This document shows, piece by piece, positions 1-7,382 of a stretch of DNA of 64,000 nt. The stretch lies in assembly GCA_963590855.1 (NCBI GenBank), contig CAVAQT010000002.1, positions 1-64,000 of the forward strand, read 5' to 3'. Positions within the stretch are counted from its first letter, which is position 1; each line of letters begins with the position of its first letter. The position numbers were made by a program, and so were the translations under genes. Below the pieces are notes generated by a model that had not been told where the DNA came from, ran no database searches, and saw only the letters and a list, made by a program, of their open reading frames with translations. This DNA is from Ruminococcus_C sp963590855 (GTDB taxonomy: Bacteria > Bacillota > Clostridia > Oscillospirales > Ruminococcaceae).

Positions 1-124
1 CTCTGTAATGTCATTTTCAATAAATTTGTTTGATCTTTTCATGCGGTTGCCCTGGTTGGCTTTTCTCAAAAAAAGCCGGGCAGCAGCCAAAAAAACCGTA
101 ATTTTTTGCCGTTGGAAAAAATAC

Positions 125-153
125 TTGACTTTTTCGGGAAGGTATGGTATACT
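125..153 (+). promoter_or_regulatory. Promoter of the tRNA-Gln gene
   Basis: A TTGACT -35 box (125-130) and a TATACT -10 box (148-153) are 17 bases apart. The predicted start lies about 35 bases before the tRNA, a normal layout for a single-tRNA transcript. Confidence 0.8.
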
Positions 154-195
154 GAAACATGTGCTCACGTCTGTGTGCAGCGATTTACCGGAAAC

Positions 196-271
196 TGGGG
201 TATAGCCAAGGGGTAAGGCAACGGACTTTGACTCCGTCATTCCGCTGGTTCGAATCCAGCTATCCCAACCA
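196..271 (+). tRNA. tRNA-Gln (anticodon UUG)
   Basis: The cloverleaf folds with a 7-bp acceptor stem (196-202 with 261-267, one G-U), a 5-bp anticodon stem (221-225 with 233-237), anticodon TTG at 228-230 and a GGTTCGAATCC T arm. The CCA end (269-271) is encoded in the DNA. A strong promoter precedes it and a terminator follows, so it is transcribed alone. Identification follows from the anticodon and the usual Gln body. Confidence 0.96.
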
Positions 272-320
272 ATTGAATACGGCTTCCGCTGTTTTGTTTT
301 GAAACGCGGAAAACCAGAAA

Positions 321-358
321 AGTCCGCCGCTCCATGCTTTGGGAGCAGCGGACTTTTT
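321..358 (+). terminator. Rho-independent terminator after tRNA-Gln
   Basis: A 13-bp stem with one mismatch (321-333 with 342-354) and an 8-base loop is followed by a T run (354-358). It lies between the tRNA and the convergent lysozyme gene. Confidence 0.8.
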
Positions 359-368
359 GCGTATGAGC

Positions 369-1259
369 TTATATTTCCCGGAAATTATCCCACGACACAT
401 ACCCTGTGACGTACTTCCCGACCGGTGTCTTGCCGCAGTTCGCCGCCGTAGTAGTGATGCGGTAACGTCCTAGCTTGCACGGTACGCCGTCATAGATGTA
501 GTACGTTCCGGCGGTCAGTCGGGCGGCCGGTGTGGTGGCAGTGTCATTTGCGAACAGCGGCACGTTGCTGTTGATGTGCACCGCCTGACCTTTCTTCCAG
601 GACTTCGCCTGTGCCGGCTTCGCTGCGGTCTGGGCAGTCTTGAACCCGTTCAGCCCCTTCTTGCGGATGGCTGCCGGATAGTCCGTGCAGCACTCGTTCA
701 TGTCCACGTTGCCCTGAATGCCGTTCACCTTGCCTGTGCTGGACTTCTGCCAGATGCCGAATTGTCCGTGGTAGGTGGTCTTTTCCACGCCGTAGTGTGC
801 CACCCAGACAGCGTATCGTGTCCGCAGTTCCTCAGTGAAGCAGCTCTCCAGGTGCGACTTGCTGGAATAGATCCCCACGAAATAGCCTGCCTTTTCTACC
901 GTCTCCAGGAATGCCTTTGCAATGGCGGTGCAGGCGGTCTTGCCCTGGGCAAGCACCTTTTGTTCCTCGATGTCGAAGTAGATCGGGAACGTAAAGGTTT
1001 TGCCCTTGAGGGCACTCAGGCAGACAGCAGCTTCCTGTCTGGCTTCTGCCGGGGTAGCGGCGTAGCTGTACCAGTATGCGCCGCAGGGAATGCCCTGTGC
1101 CTTGCATCCGGCGTAGTTGGCTTCAAACTGCGCATCTTTCTGTGATGTTTCCTTGCCATAGCCTGCCCGGAGAATGGCGAACTGTATGCCGTCCGCTTTG
1201 ACCTGCGCCCAGTTTACAGTGCCGTTGTGTTTGCTGACATCAATTCCTCTCATGTTCAT
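369..1259 (-). CDS. GH25 muramidase (phage-type endolysin)
   Basis: This 296-residue protein should cut the N-acetylmuramic acid-N-acetylglucosamine bond of peptidoglycan. The N-terminal 195 residues are a glycoside hydrolase family 25 domain: it opens with GIDVSKHNG (Asp7) and carries FDIEEQ (Asp96, Glu98), the usual acidic catalytic region. The last ~75 residues (GTYYIYDGVPCKLGRYRI...) look like an SH3-type wall-binding domain. There is no signal peptide, so export would depend on the holin encoded just upstream. Its ATG overlaps the holin TGA by four bases (ATGA), which implies translational coupling. A phage lysis cassette is the best reading; a domesticated autolysin is possible. Confidence 0.88.
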   Translation of the reverse strand: MNMRGIDVSKHNGTVNWAQVKADGIQFAILRAGYGKETSQKDAQFEANYAGCKAQGIPCGAYWYSYAATPAEARQEAAVCLSALKGKTFTFPIYFDIEEQKVLAQGKTACTAIAKAFLETVEKAGYFVGIYSSKSHLESCFTEELRTRYAVWVAHYGVEKTTYHGQFGIWQKSSTGKVNGIQGNVDMNECCTDYPAAIRKKGLNGFKTAQTAAKPAQAKSWKKGQAVHINSNVPLFANDTATTPAARLTAGTYYIYDGVPCKLGRYRITTTAANCGKTPVGKYVTGYVSWDNFREI

Positions 1260-1669
1260 TCATCCTTTCCCTTGTTCTGTAATAGTTCGATTGCTTTCGT
1301 CAAAATTCCCGGCAGCGGCACGCCCAGCAGCCCGGCGTTTTCCGTGATGGAGATCAGCTCGTTGACGGTAAACGCAATGCAAACCGCATCCCGGATGTAC
1401 GATGTGCCAAGGGTAATATCCAGGCGCACCGCCACCAGAACCAACAGCAGGGAGACGCATTTCTTTGCCAGACCGCGCCAGCAGGATTGACTGGAAAGTT
1501 TTCCGCTGCGCGACTTGGCGGATCTTCCAATGCATGCAGCCATGATGCCTGTAATACAGTCTATGCCCATGAACAGCAGCAGTGTGACCATGGACGCATC
1601 CCAGCCGCCAAACAGTCCGGCGATAAAGCTGCCCAGGATGCCGGCGATGGTGCAGATGGTTTCTTTCAT
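1256..1669 (-). CDS. Phage holin (toxin secretion/phage lysis holin family)
   Basis: This 137-residue protein is a small multi-span membrane protein with hydrophobic segments near residues 5-22, 27-47 and 70-90. It matches the Firmicutes holin family often found next to GH25 or amidase endolysins. The start chosen (MKETIC...) has GAGGAGG about 8 bases upstream; an upstream in-frame ATG at 1747 lacks this and would run through a terminator hairpin. It would form membrane lesions that release the endolysin. No other phage gene is visible nearby, so the pair is a relic or a domesticated lysis module. Confidence 0.8.
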   Translation of the reverse strand: MKETICTIAGILGSFIAGLFGGWDASMVTLLLFMGIDCITGIMAACIGRSAKSRSGKLSSQSCWRGLAKKCVSLLLVLVAVRLDITLGTSYIRDAVCIAFTVNELISITENAGLLGVPLPGILTKAIELLQNKGKDE

Positions 1670-1721
1670 GTGAATGCCTCCTCTCCGAGAGAAATGTCCC
1701 TCTATAAATAGCGCCGCAGAC

Positions 1722-1749
1722 AAAAAAAGTTGCACGGGTGCGTGCAACT
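1722..1749 (-). terminator. Terminator or attenuator upstream of the holin gene
   Basis: On the minus strand a perfect 8-bp stem (1742-1749 with 1728-1735) and a 6-base loop run into seven T residues. It sits just before the holin gene, in the same direction, with no minus-strand gene upstream. It is either an attenuator for the lysis pair or the tail of a lost gene. Confidence 0.65.
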
Positions 1750-1895
1750 ATGAACGAAGAGTTTAGATTGAATTTTCAGAAAGTTTGCAATTGTGCCTGC
1801 AATGCATACGGATGTTTGCTGTACGGGAACTGTGGTATTTCATAAATTATTTTCTCTTTTTTGTGCAAAATAACGTGGATTTTTCTACGGATTTT

Positions 1896-1904
1896 TGCTA
1901 TAAT
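1896..1904 (+). promoter_or_regulatory. Extended -10 promoter for the small membrane protein
   Basis: TGCTATAAT (1896-1904) is an extended -10 element without a good -35 box. It lies 46 bases before the next start codon. Confidence 0.55.
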
Positions 1905-1949
1905 GAAAATGAAATCATGTGATTATTCCGCAGAAAGGATGGGACGCAT

Positions 1950-2225
1950 ATGGGAGAACACAAGCTTGCTCTCATTCTCGGCATCGTGACCGTGGTTTAT
2001 CTGATTGCCATGATCCTGCTGTTCTGGCGGTATCGCCGGGCAATGGATCGGCTTTCGGACAAGATGCGGGAGTGTGAGGAAAAAGCGGCGCAGGCACAGC
2101 AGGCAGAAAAGCAGGCAGCAGAAGCCGAAAATGCGGCTGAGATCATTTACCGCAGACCGGATGCGCTGCCGGAAGCGGCGGCATCGGAAGCGGCGGAAAA
2201 TGAAAAAACGCAGTCTGCCTCATGA
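1950..2225 (+). CDS. Small single-span membrane protein with coiled coil
   Basis: I do not recognise this 91-residue protein. Residues 7-27 form one transmembrane helix. Residues 34-66 are charged and Ala/Gln/Glu-rich with heptad character, so probably a cytoplasmic coiled coil, and the tail is acidic and low-complexity. AGAAAGGA precedes the ATG. The gene is monocistronic: an extended -10 promoter lies upstream and a terminator stem overlaps its last codons. It could be a scaffold or regulatory peptide, but nothing fixes a function. Confidence 0.65.
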   Translation: MGEHKLALILGIVTVVYLIAMILLFWRYRRAMDRLSDKMRECEEKAAQAQQAEKQAAEAENAAEIIYRRPDALPEAAASEAAENEKTQSAS

Positions 2226-2235
2226 CAAACTGCGT
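2203..2235. terminator. Bidirectional terminator between convergent genes
   Basis: A 7-bp stem ACGCAGT/ACTGCGT (2208-2214, 2229-2235) is flanked by six A residues on the left, giving a T run on the minus strand, and by ATTTC on the right. It overlaps the 3' end of the small membrane protein gene and serves the lipoprotein gene. Confidence 0.65.
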
Positions 2236-2250
2236 GATTTCTTGATGCGC

Positions 2251-2898
2251 TTATGCGCAAATGTAATATTGATCGTCCAGTGCAATCACAAAAACAGTGA
2301 CCTCATCGCAATAGACGGTGTCTGTGCCGTCAGTGACCACTGGCTGTACCGTCAGTGTCTTGCAGCTCGTCATGTGCTCTGCACAGAAGTTGCTGTCCTC
2401 ATTCAGGTCATCCAGCATGCCGGTGAGGTATTCCGCATTTGAACCGGTCTCATCCTGGTCGATGCAGCCGTTTACAACGATCTGCGCAAAGCTGAAGTCG
2501 CCGCTGACCTGCTTTTGAAATTCCTCTTTCTGCTGTGTCAGATAGGCGCTGTCGTCCAACAGACCGCCGTAGGCGTTTTCATAGAGCGATTCCATGTATT
2601 TTTCCACGGTGCAGGACTGGAACAGATCGACATCTTCGTTTTGGATCGAACCGTAATAGTTTGCCAGTGCGTCCAGTTCGCCGTCCTCCAGAAAGCGCTT
2701 GTCGTACTCCAGCGGAACTGCACGGCTTTTGTCGTCCCGCATGGTCGCGCCGTATTCCAGATCTTCCATGGCGACGTCTACGCCGGATTCGCTGCTGTCT
2801 GAACTGCCGTTGGAACAGCCTGCCAGACCTGTGCAGAGCAGCGCCGCCGCAGTACCGCAGAGGAAGAACCGCTGTAAAAGAGAATATCGAAATTTCAT
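2251..2898 (-). CDS. Predicted lipoprotein of unknown function
   Basis: This 215-residue protein has a signal peptide ending in a lipobox LAGC (Cys28), then a Ser/Gly-rich linker, so it should be anchored on the outer face of the membrane. The mature part is acidic, contains a region of short helices (ELDALANYYGSIQNEDVDLF) and ends in ALDDQYYICA, which suggests a small alpha/beta domain. I recognise no family. It has its own promoter (3002-3030) divergent from rsmE and ends at a terminator shared with the convergent gene. Confidence 0.7.
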   Translation of the reverse strand: MKFRYSLLQRFFLCGTAAALLCTGLAGCSNGSSDSSESGVDVAMEDLEYGATMRDDKSRAVPLEYDKRFLEDGELDALANYYGSIQNEDVDLFQSCTVEKYMESLYENAYGGLLDDSAYLTQQKEEFQKQVSGDFSFAQIVVNGCIDQDETGSNAEYLTGMLDDLNEDSNFCAEHMTSCKTLTVQPVVTDGTDTVYCDEVTVFVIALDDQYYICA

Positions 2899-3001
2899 GT
2901 GTTAACGCATCCTTTTCCGGACAGAATCCTGTCCCTAGTTTTCAGCCTGCCGCAAATGCAAAGAAGGGGATGAACCGCTGCGAAACAGGCTCTTACCTAA
3001 T

Positions 3002-3030
3002 ACTGTATCACATTTTGCATGGAATGTCAA
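3002..3030 (-). promoter_or_regulatory. Promoter of the lipoprotein gene
   Basis: On the minus strand TTGACA (3025-3030) and TACAGT (3002-3007) are 17 bases apart, about 100 bases before the lipoprotein start. Confidence 0.7.
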
Positions 3031-3061
3031 CCCGAGACTTTTTTCATAGAAGGAGCAGAAT

Positions 3062-3781
3062 ATGCCAAGATTTTTTTTAGAAGAACTGGATGAATCCGAT
3101 GTTTGTATCACCGGCCCGGATGCCCGGCATATCGGGCTTGCTCTGCGGATGCGCGTGGGCGATCCGCTGACGGTCTGCGCCTATGGGAGAGACTACCAGT
3201 GCCGGATCCGCTCCATTACACCGGAAGAGGTGCACCTGGATGTGCTCTCCTCCGAGCTGTGTGCCGCAGAGCCGACCGTTTCTGTGACGCTGTATCAGGC
3301 GATGCCAAAGTCGGATAAGCTGGAACAGATCATTCAGAAGGCGGTGGAACTGGGCGCAGTTCGGATTGTGCCAGTGCTGACGCGGCGCTGCATCTCCCGT
3401 CCGAAGCCGGCAGAGTTTCAGAAAAAGCTGCCGCGCTTCCAGAAGATCGCTGCATCGGCTGCAAAACAGGCCGGCCGCGGACTAATTCCGGAGGTTGCGC
3501 CGATGCTGACATTTGCCCAGGCATGCGAAGAAATGCAGCAGGCAGACTGCACCATTTTGCTGTATGAGGGCGGCGGCGTGCGGTTTGATGCGGTGGATCT
3601 TGCGGACTGCCGCACCATTGCGCTGGTGGTAGGCAGCGAGGGCGGCTTTGACCCGGAGGAGGCAGAGCAACTACAGCAAGACGGTGCGCACGCAGTCTGG
3701 CTGGGGCATCGCATCCTGCGCTGTGAGACCGCACCGCTTGCGGCACTCTCCATTGTGATGCACCGCACCGGCAATTTATAA
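3062..3781 (+). CDS. rsmE: 16S rRNA m3U1498 methyltransferase RsmE
   Basis: RsmE methylates N3 of U1498 of 16S rRNA using S-adenosylmethionine. The 239-residue length is normal. The N-terminal ~70 residues (PRFFLEE..., DARHIGLALRMRVGD) form the PUA-like RNA-binding domain. The rest is a SPOUT methyltransferase with the trefoil-knot motifs VVGSEGGFDPEE and LGHRILRCETA. GAAGGAG precedes the ATG. In many Firmicutes rsmE follows prmA, but here it stands alone between divergent and convergent neighbours. Confidence 0.95.
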   Translation: MPRFFLEELDESDVCITGPDARHIGLALRMRVGDPLTVCAYGRDYQCRIRSITPEEVHLDVLSSELCAAEPTVSVTLYQAMPKSDKLEQIIQKAVELGAVRIVPVLTRRCISRPKPAEFQKKLPRFQKIAASAAKQAGRGLIPEVAPMLTFAQACEEMQQADCTILLYEGGGVRFDAVDLADCRTIALVVGSEGGFDPEEAEQLQQDGAHAVWLGHRILRCETAPLAALSIVMHRTGNL

Positions 3782-3836
3782 GAACTGGTTTTGCTTGTGA
3801 AATGGCAGAGCCAGAACCAATCGAAACCATAACCAA

Positions 3837-3880
3837 AAAGCCGCACCCACTCGGCAGAAATCTCGAGTGGATGCGGCTTT
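3837..3880. terminator. Strong bidirectional terminator between rsmE and the dockerin gene
   Basis: A 17-bp stem with one mismatch (3837-3853 with 3864-3880) has A/T-rich flanks on both sides, giving T-rich tails in both directions. Confidence 0.8.
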
Positions 3881-3897
3881 GCTGTATTTGTTTTTCT

Positions 3898-5880
3898 TTA
3901 GGATGCCTGAGAAAGCAGCATTTGCTTCATACGGCAGAGATCCATGGCATTCAGGCTGCCGTCTTCGTTCAGATCTCCGGCTTTCCAGTCTGCCAGGGAT
4001 GCGTCCGGGTCAGCCAAAAGCCATTTTTGCAGGCAGGCTGCGTCGGCAACATTAAATACGCCGTCGCCGTTGACATCGCCTTTGACGATAGCGGAAGCTT
4101 CATAATATTTTAAGCGGATGCCATATTTTTGGGCATATGCTTCTGCGGCAGAGCCTTTTTCGGTGTAGATGGTTGCACGATACACATGACTATTGTCACT
4201 GACCCAGTACGAACCGGTCCATACGATGTCTTCGCCGATGTTGGTGACGCTTGCCGGAATGGTGATTTTAGACAAGCTGCTATTATAAAAAGCCTGCGCG
4301 CTGATACCTTGGACACCGTCCTCAATCACGACCTCGTCAAGATTATTGAAATAGGTAAAGGCATTTTCTGAAATGTTAGAGATACCGCGTTTGACAATGA
4401 TTTTTGTGACCTTATCCCGTAAGTCTGTGGACCATGCGGGGAGGGAGTCAAACCAGCTGTTATCCGAGACCAATGCATCCATATCGCCTGTGCCGCTGAC
4501 GGTCAGAACACCGTCGGCATAGTTCCAGGTGACATTTTTGCCGATGACCCGGTATACCTTTTTGGAGAATGTGCCGGATGTGGCATTGATACTATAGAAA
4601 TCCACAGCATTGCTGCTGGAACTGTAGAATACCACATTCGTGCCGTCATAGATGGGGCGGCAGTCGGAATAGGCGGCATTGGCAATCTGTTCATAGCCGA
4701 TGGGATTTCCTGTGCCATCGATGAACATATAATGCAGCACGCTGTCAGAAAGTGGGTCGTTCATGTCTGTTAGGTTCGAGCTGTCTGACCGCTCTGTCCA
4801 TGAAACCAGAAAGCGGTCGTCATTGATCTTTGTGATCTGGGCGTTTTCAACGCCTTCTGTGGTATTCTCCTCGCTGCTGGTCAAATTCGTCAGCCATTTG
4901 AAAGTTGTCGATTCAGTGCTGACATTGTCCTTTGGCGTTACACCGATGTAGAGATTGTAGGTACGATCTTCGCCGTATTTTGTCTGATCGATCGAAGTGC
5001 CCAGCGTCAGGACATTGTCTGTGGAGACGGCAATGCCATTGCATGTTGCATAGGTAGAAATTGCCCAGACGGAAGTGCGGTCACCGCCGTATTGCAGGAT
5101 GGTGGCTTCCTTCTGGCTGTCGAAATAGGCTGCCGGAAGGGCATCTGGATCATACTGCGTCAGGACAGAGCAGCGGCTGCCCTCGCTGTTTTCAAACAGA
5201 TAGAGACTGGAATCGTCATTGCCGAGATATTGTGCAAAGGAGTGCCAGAGGTCACAGTCTGCAATTTGCCCGGTCATCGAGGCTTCGTCCAGCATAACCA
5301 GAAGCAGTCCCTGATGTCCCTGCCCCACCGATTCATCCACATAGCCCTGGTGTCCGGTGGCGATATACAGTGTCCCGTTCAATTCCGTCATTTCACAGCA
5401 GCCGTAATCAAAGGGATACCGCACCTCACCACCAAACATATCTGGATTGCCGGTGATTTTTGCTGTCCCCAGTTTGTTCCAGGATTTATCATACTTGTTG
5501 ATGCGGATGACCTCCTGGGCATCGTTTTCGTCCACATTTTTCGCACCTTCTACTGTAAAGTAGTTGTCTGTACCCTCGAAAAAGCCGCCCCAGTATTCCA
5601 GTTCTCTGGGGATAGACTTCTTTTCGGTCAGCTGAAACTGTTTGTCATAATACTCAATGTGGATATCCGTATCTTCCTCTTGGTCAGAAACATACACGCG
5701 CATATAGCCGTCTGCTGTGTTTTGCAGATAGGAGTTCTTTTTCAGATAGATGTTTTGGTTGCTGCATGCTGAGGGAAGCGTACCTGCTGCTGCCGCTGCT
5801 GTCACCGGAAATGCCGCGCTGCATCCCAGCAAGGCGGCTGCGGCGATCATGCCTGCCAGGAGTTTTTTGCCTTTTTTCAT
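3898..5880 (-). CDS. Secreted protein with BspA-type leucine-rich repeats and C-terminal dockerin
   Basis: This 660-residue protein has a Sec signal peptide (residues 1 to about 32). A long ~430-residue region of unknown fold follows, with features of a beta-propeller. A short leucine-rich segment of the LRR_5/BspA type (NLDEVVIEDGVQGISAQAFYNSS...) lies near residues 500-560. Residues 601-660 are a type I dockerin with two calcium-binding loops, D602-D613 (DVNGDGVFNVAD) and D636-D647 (DLNEDGSLNAMD). Dockerins plug enzymes into cohesin scaffolds of cellulosomes. No catalytic domain is recognised. The ATG follows GGAGGAATCACT. A Cys near residue 20 (LLGC) resembles a lipobox but the context favours ordinary secretion. 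Confidence 0.85.
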   Translation of the reverse strand: MKKGKKLLAGMIAAAALLGCSAAFPVTAAAAAGTLPSACSNQNIYLKKNSYLQNTADGYMRVYVSDQEEDTDIHIEYYDKQFQLTEKKSIPRELEYWGGFFEGTDNYFTVEGAKNVDENDAQEVIRINKYDKSWNKLGTAKITGNPDMFGGEVRYPFDYGCCEMTELNGTLYIATGHQGYVDESVGQGHQGLLLVMLDEASMTGQIADCDLWHSFAQYLGNDDSSLYLFENSEGSRCSVLTQYDPDALPAAYFDSQKEATILQYGGDRTSVWAISTYATCNGIAVSTDNVLTLGTSIDQTKYGEDRTYNLYIGVTPKDNVSTESTTFKWLTNLTSSEENTTEGVENAQITKINDDRFLVSWTERSDSSNLTDMNDPLSDSVLHYMFIDGTGNPIGYEQIANAAYSDCRPIYDGTNVVFYSSSSNAVDFYSINATSGTFSKKVYRVIGKNVTWNYADGVLTVSGTGDMDALVSDNSWFDSLPAWSTDLRDKVTKIIVKRGISNISENAFTYFNNLDEVVIEDGVQGISAQAFYNSSLSKITIPASVTNIGEDIVWTGSYWVSDNSHVYRATIYTEKGSAAEAYAQKYGIRLKYYEASAIVKGDVNGDGVFNVADAACLQKWLLADPDASLADWKAGDLNEDGSLNAMDLCRMKQMLLSQAS

Positions 5881-5912
5881 AGTGATTCCTCCTCTGTTTC
5901 AGTTAAGCCCTG

Positions 5913-5945
5913 AAAAAACGGCATGACCCGTTTAACTCATGCCGT
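5913..5945 (-). terminator. Terminator after the sugar transferase gene
   Basis: On the minus strand a perfect 9-bp stem ACGGCATGA/TCATGCCGT (5937-5945 with 5918-5926) is followed by six T residues. It lies only 32 bases before the dockerin-gene start, so it can also act as an attenuator for that gene. Confidence 0.8.
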
Positions 5946-5957
5946 CCTGTGTATTTC

Positions 5958-6665
5958 TTACGCTGCGCCGTCTCTGCGGAGTACTGCGCCTACTGTTTTT
6001 GCCAGAATTTTTGCATCGGTAGAGATAGAACGGTCGCGAATGTACTTCAGATCCAGTTCTACCCACTCGTCAAACATAATATTGCTTCTGCCGGAACACT
6101 GCCAATAGCAGGTGATACCGCCTTTTACATCCAGACGGTGCATCTGGTACGGGGTATACTGTTCCACTTCCTTCGGAAGGGGCGGACGAGGCCCTACCAG
6201 ACTCATGGAGCCGTTCAGGACATTGAAAAACTGCGGCAGCTCATCTAGGCTGGTTTTCCGCAGGAATCTGCCGATGGGAGTGACACGCGGATCTTTTTTT
6301 ATTTTGAAAACAGGACCGTCTGCTTCGTTCTGTGCGCGCAGTTCCTCCAGCTTCTGCTCCGCGTTCACGCACATAGTGCGGAACTTGTACATAGTAAAAA
6401 ATCTGCCGTCTTTTGTGACTCTGGTCTGCTTGAAGATCGGATTGTGGAAATCCTGCAAAAAGATTGCCAGTGCGATGAGCAGCATAGGAACTGCCAGGAT
6501 AACGACTGCTGCAAACGCCAGAACAACATCCAGAACACGCTTGGCAAAGAGATACCTCTTTGATACATTTTCCAGCTGCAGAGAATCGGTTTTTTCTTTT
6601 GTAGTGCGCTGCTTCACTGTCTGCGGTATGTCGTCGTCCTGTAGAAGATAACCCAAATTCTCCAT
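5958..6665 (-). CDS. Undecaprenyl-phosphate sugar-1-phosphate transferase (exopolysaccharide priming enzyme)
   Basis: This 235-residue protein belongs to the bacterial sugar transferase family that loads the first sugar-1-phosphate onto undecaprenyl phosphate for capsule or exopolysaccharide. It has one hydrophobic segment at about residues 44-70, then the cytoplasmic catalytic core: MYKFRTM, SLDELPQFFNVLNGSMSLVGPRPPLP and the GGITCYWQCSGRSN block. The short one-helix form resembles WcaJ/PglC-like C-terminal domains. The start chosen (MENLGYLL) has GGAGGG upstream; an extension to 6800 would run through the UTR. No glycosyltransferases are adjacent, so the sugar is unknown. Confidence 0.88.
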   Translation of the reverse strand: MENLGYLLQDDDIPQTVKQRTTKEKTDSLQLENVSKRYLFAKRVLDVVLAFAAVVILAVPMLLIALAIFLQDFHNPIFKQTRVTKDGRFFTMYKFRTMCVNAEQKLEELRAQNEADGPVFKIKKDPRVTPIGRFLRKTSLDELPQFFNVLNGSMSLVGPRPPLPKEVEQYTPYQMHRLDVKGGITCYWQCSGRSNIMFDEWVELDLKYIRDRSISTDAKILAKTVGAVLRRDGAA

Positions 6666-6822
6666 AATACATTCCCTCCGTGAAATTTTTTTGATGTCAT
6701 GCTGCACGGTCTGTCCCATGGTGAGAATACATACCGGATCTGTTCCGGTGAAAACGGACACGCACCAGGCGGATGCAGCGAACCTGCAGAACCCCCTCAA
6801 GCACTGCGAATTCCATACTCAA

Positions 6823-6852
6823 ATTATAGCATTTTTTGTAGCAAATTGTCAA
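6823..6852 (-). promoter_or_regulatory. Consensus promoter of the sugar transferase gene; content of gap 6666-7133
   Basis: On the minus strand perfect TTGACA (6847-6852) and TATAAT (6823-6828) boxes are 18 bases apart, giving a ~150-base leader. The rest of the gap is AT-rich. It holds the rqcP terminator and a 14-bp inverted repeat TGATAG-TT-CTATCA (6977-6990); I see no gene in it. Confidence 0.85.
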
Positions 6853-7069
6853 TGTGCTATTGTCACAAGATCCAGTCGAAATCATTGTATATTTTATGCA
6901 AACTCCTCATCTGTTTCCGTCACTTTTTTAAAGATTTCTCATAAAATGGGAAGCTTGGTGAAATTTTCAACTTTTTTGATAGTTCTATCAGAAAAAATGT
7001 TCGCGAATCACGGACAGGTGTATGAGATGCGCAAAAATGATATTTTTTCACCGACGGCAGATCAGCATG

Positions 7070-7099
7070 AAAAAAAGCGGACAGCCGAAGCTGCCCGCT
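7070..7099 (-). terminator. Terminator of the mazG-rqcP operon
   Basis: On the minus strand a 10-bp stem with one mismatch (7090-7099 with 7076-7085) and a 4-base loop runs into seven T residues. Confidence 0.82.
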
Positions 7100-7133
7100 G
7101 TGTGGATCACATAAGGGATAGGGTGACAGACGG

Positions 7134-7379
7134 TCACTGTGAAACGACGGAATACAGTCCGGCAGCGTCCTCTTTGCGGACGACGTCGGTCACCTGTTCC
7201 ACCCGTACTTTCAGTGCCTTTTGTCCCATCTGGATCTCGATGAGGTCGCCGGCTTTGATATCATAGGATGCCCGTGCAATCTTGTCGTTTACCAGAATTT
7301 TTCCGGCATCGCATGCTTCATTTGCTACAGTGCGCCGTTTGATGAGCCGGGAGACTTTCAGATATTTGTCCAGCCGCAT
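7134..7379 (-). CDS. rqcP: S4-domain ribosome quality-control factor RqcP (YabO)
   Basis: This 81-residue protein is a stand-alone S4 RNA-binding domain: MRLDKYLKVSRLIKRRTVANEACDAG, then the second S4 half with GDLIEIQMG. In Bacillus RqcP works with RqcH on stalled 50S subunits to add C-terminal alanine tails. It starts 3 bases after mazG stops, the same order as yabN-yabO in Bacillus. Its partner rqcH lies at 40.9 kb. Length and motifs match the family. Confidence 0.9.
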   Translation of the reverse strand: MRLDKYLKVSRLIKRRTVANEACDAGKILVNDKIARASYDIKAGDLIEIQMGQKALKVRVEQVTDVVRKEDAAGLYSVVSQ

Positions 7380-7382
7380 GGC

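Noticed and set aside
196..271. attL/attR duplication of the tRNA-Gln 3' end
   Set aside because: I looked for a second copy of the T-arm/acceptor sequence on the far side of the lysis genes and saw none in the window.
3898..5880. Lipoprotein call for the dockerin protein based on LLGC near residue 20
   Set aside because: The -2 residue is Leu and a normal signal-peptidase-I region with Ala-rich cleavage site follows; a dockerin protein is expected to be freely secreted.
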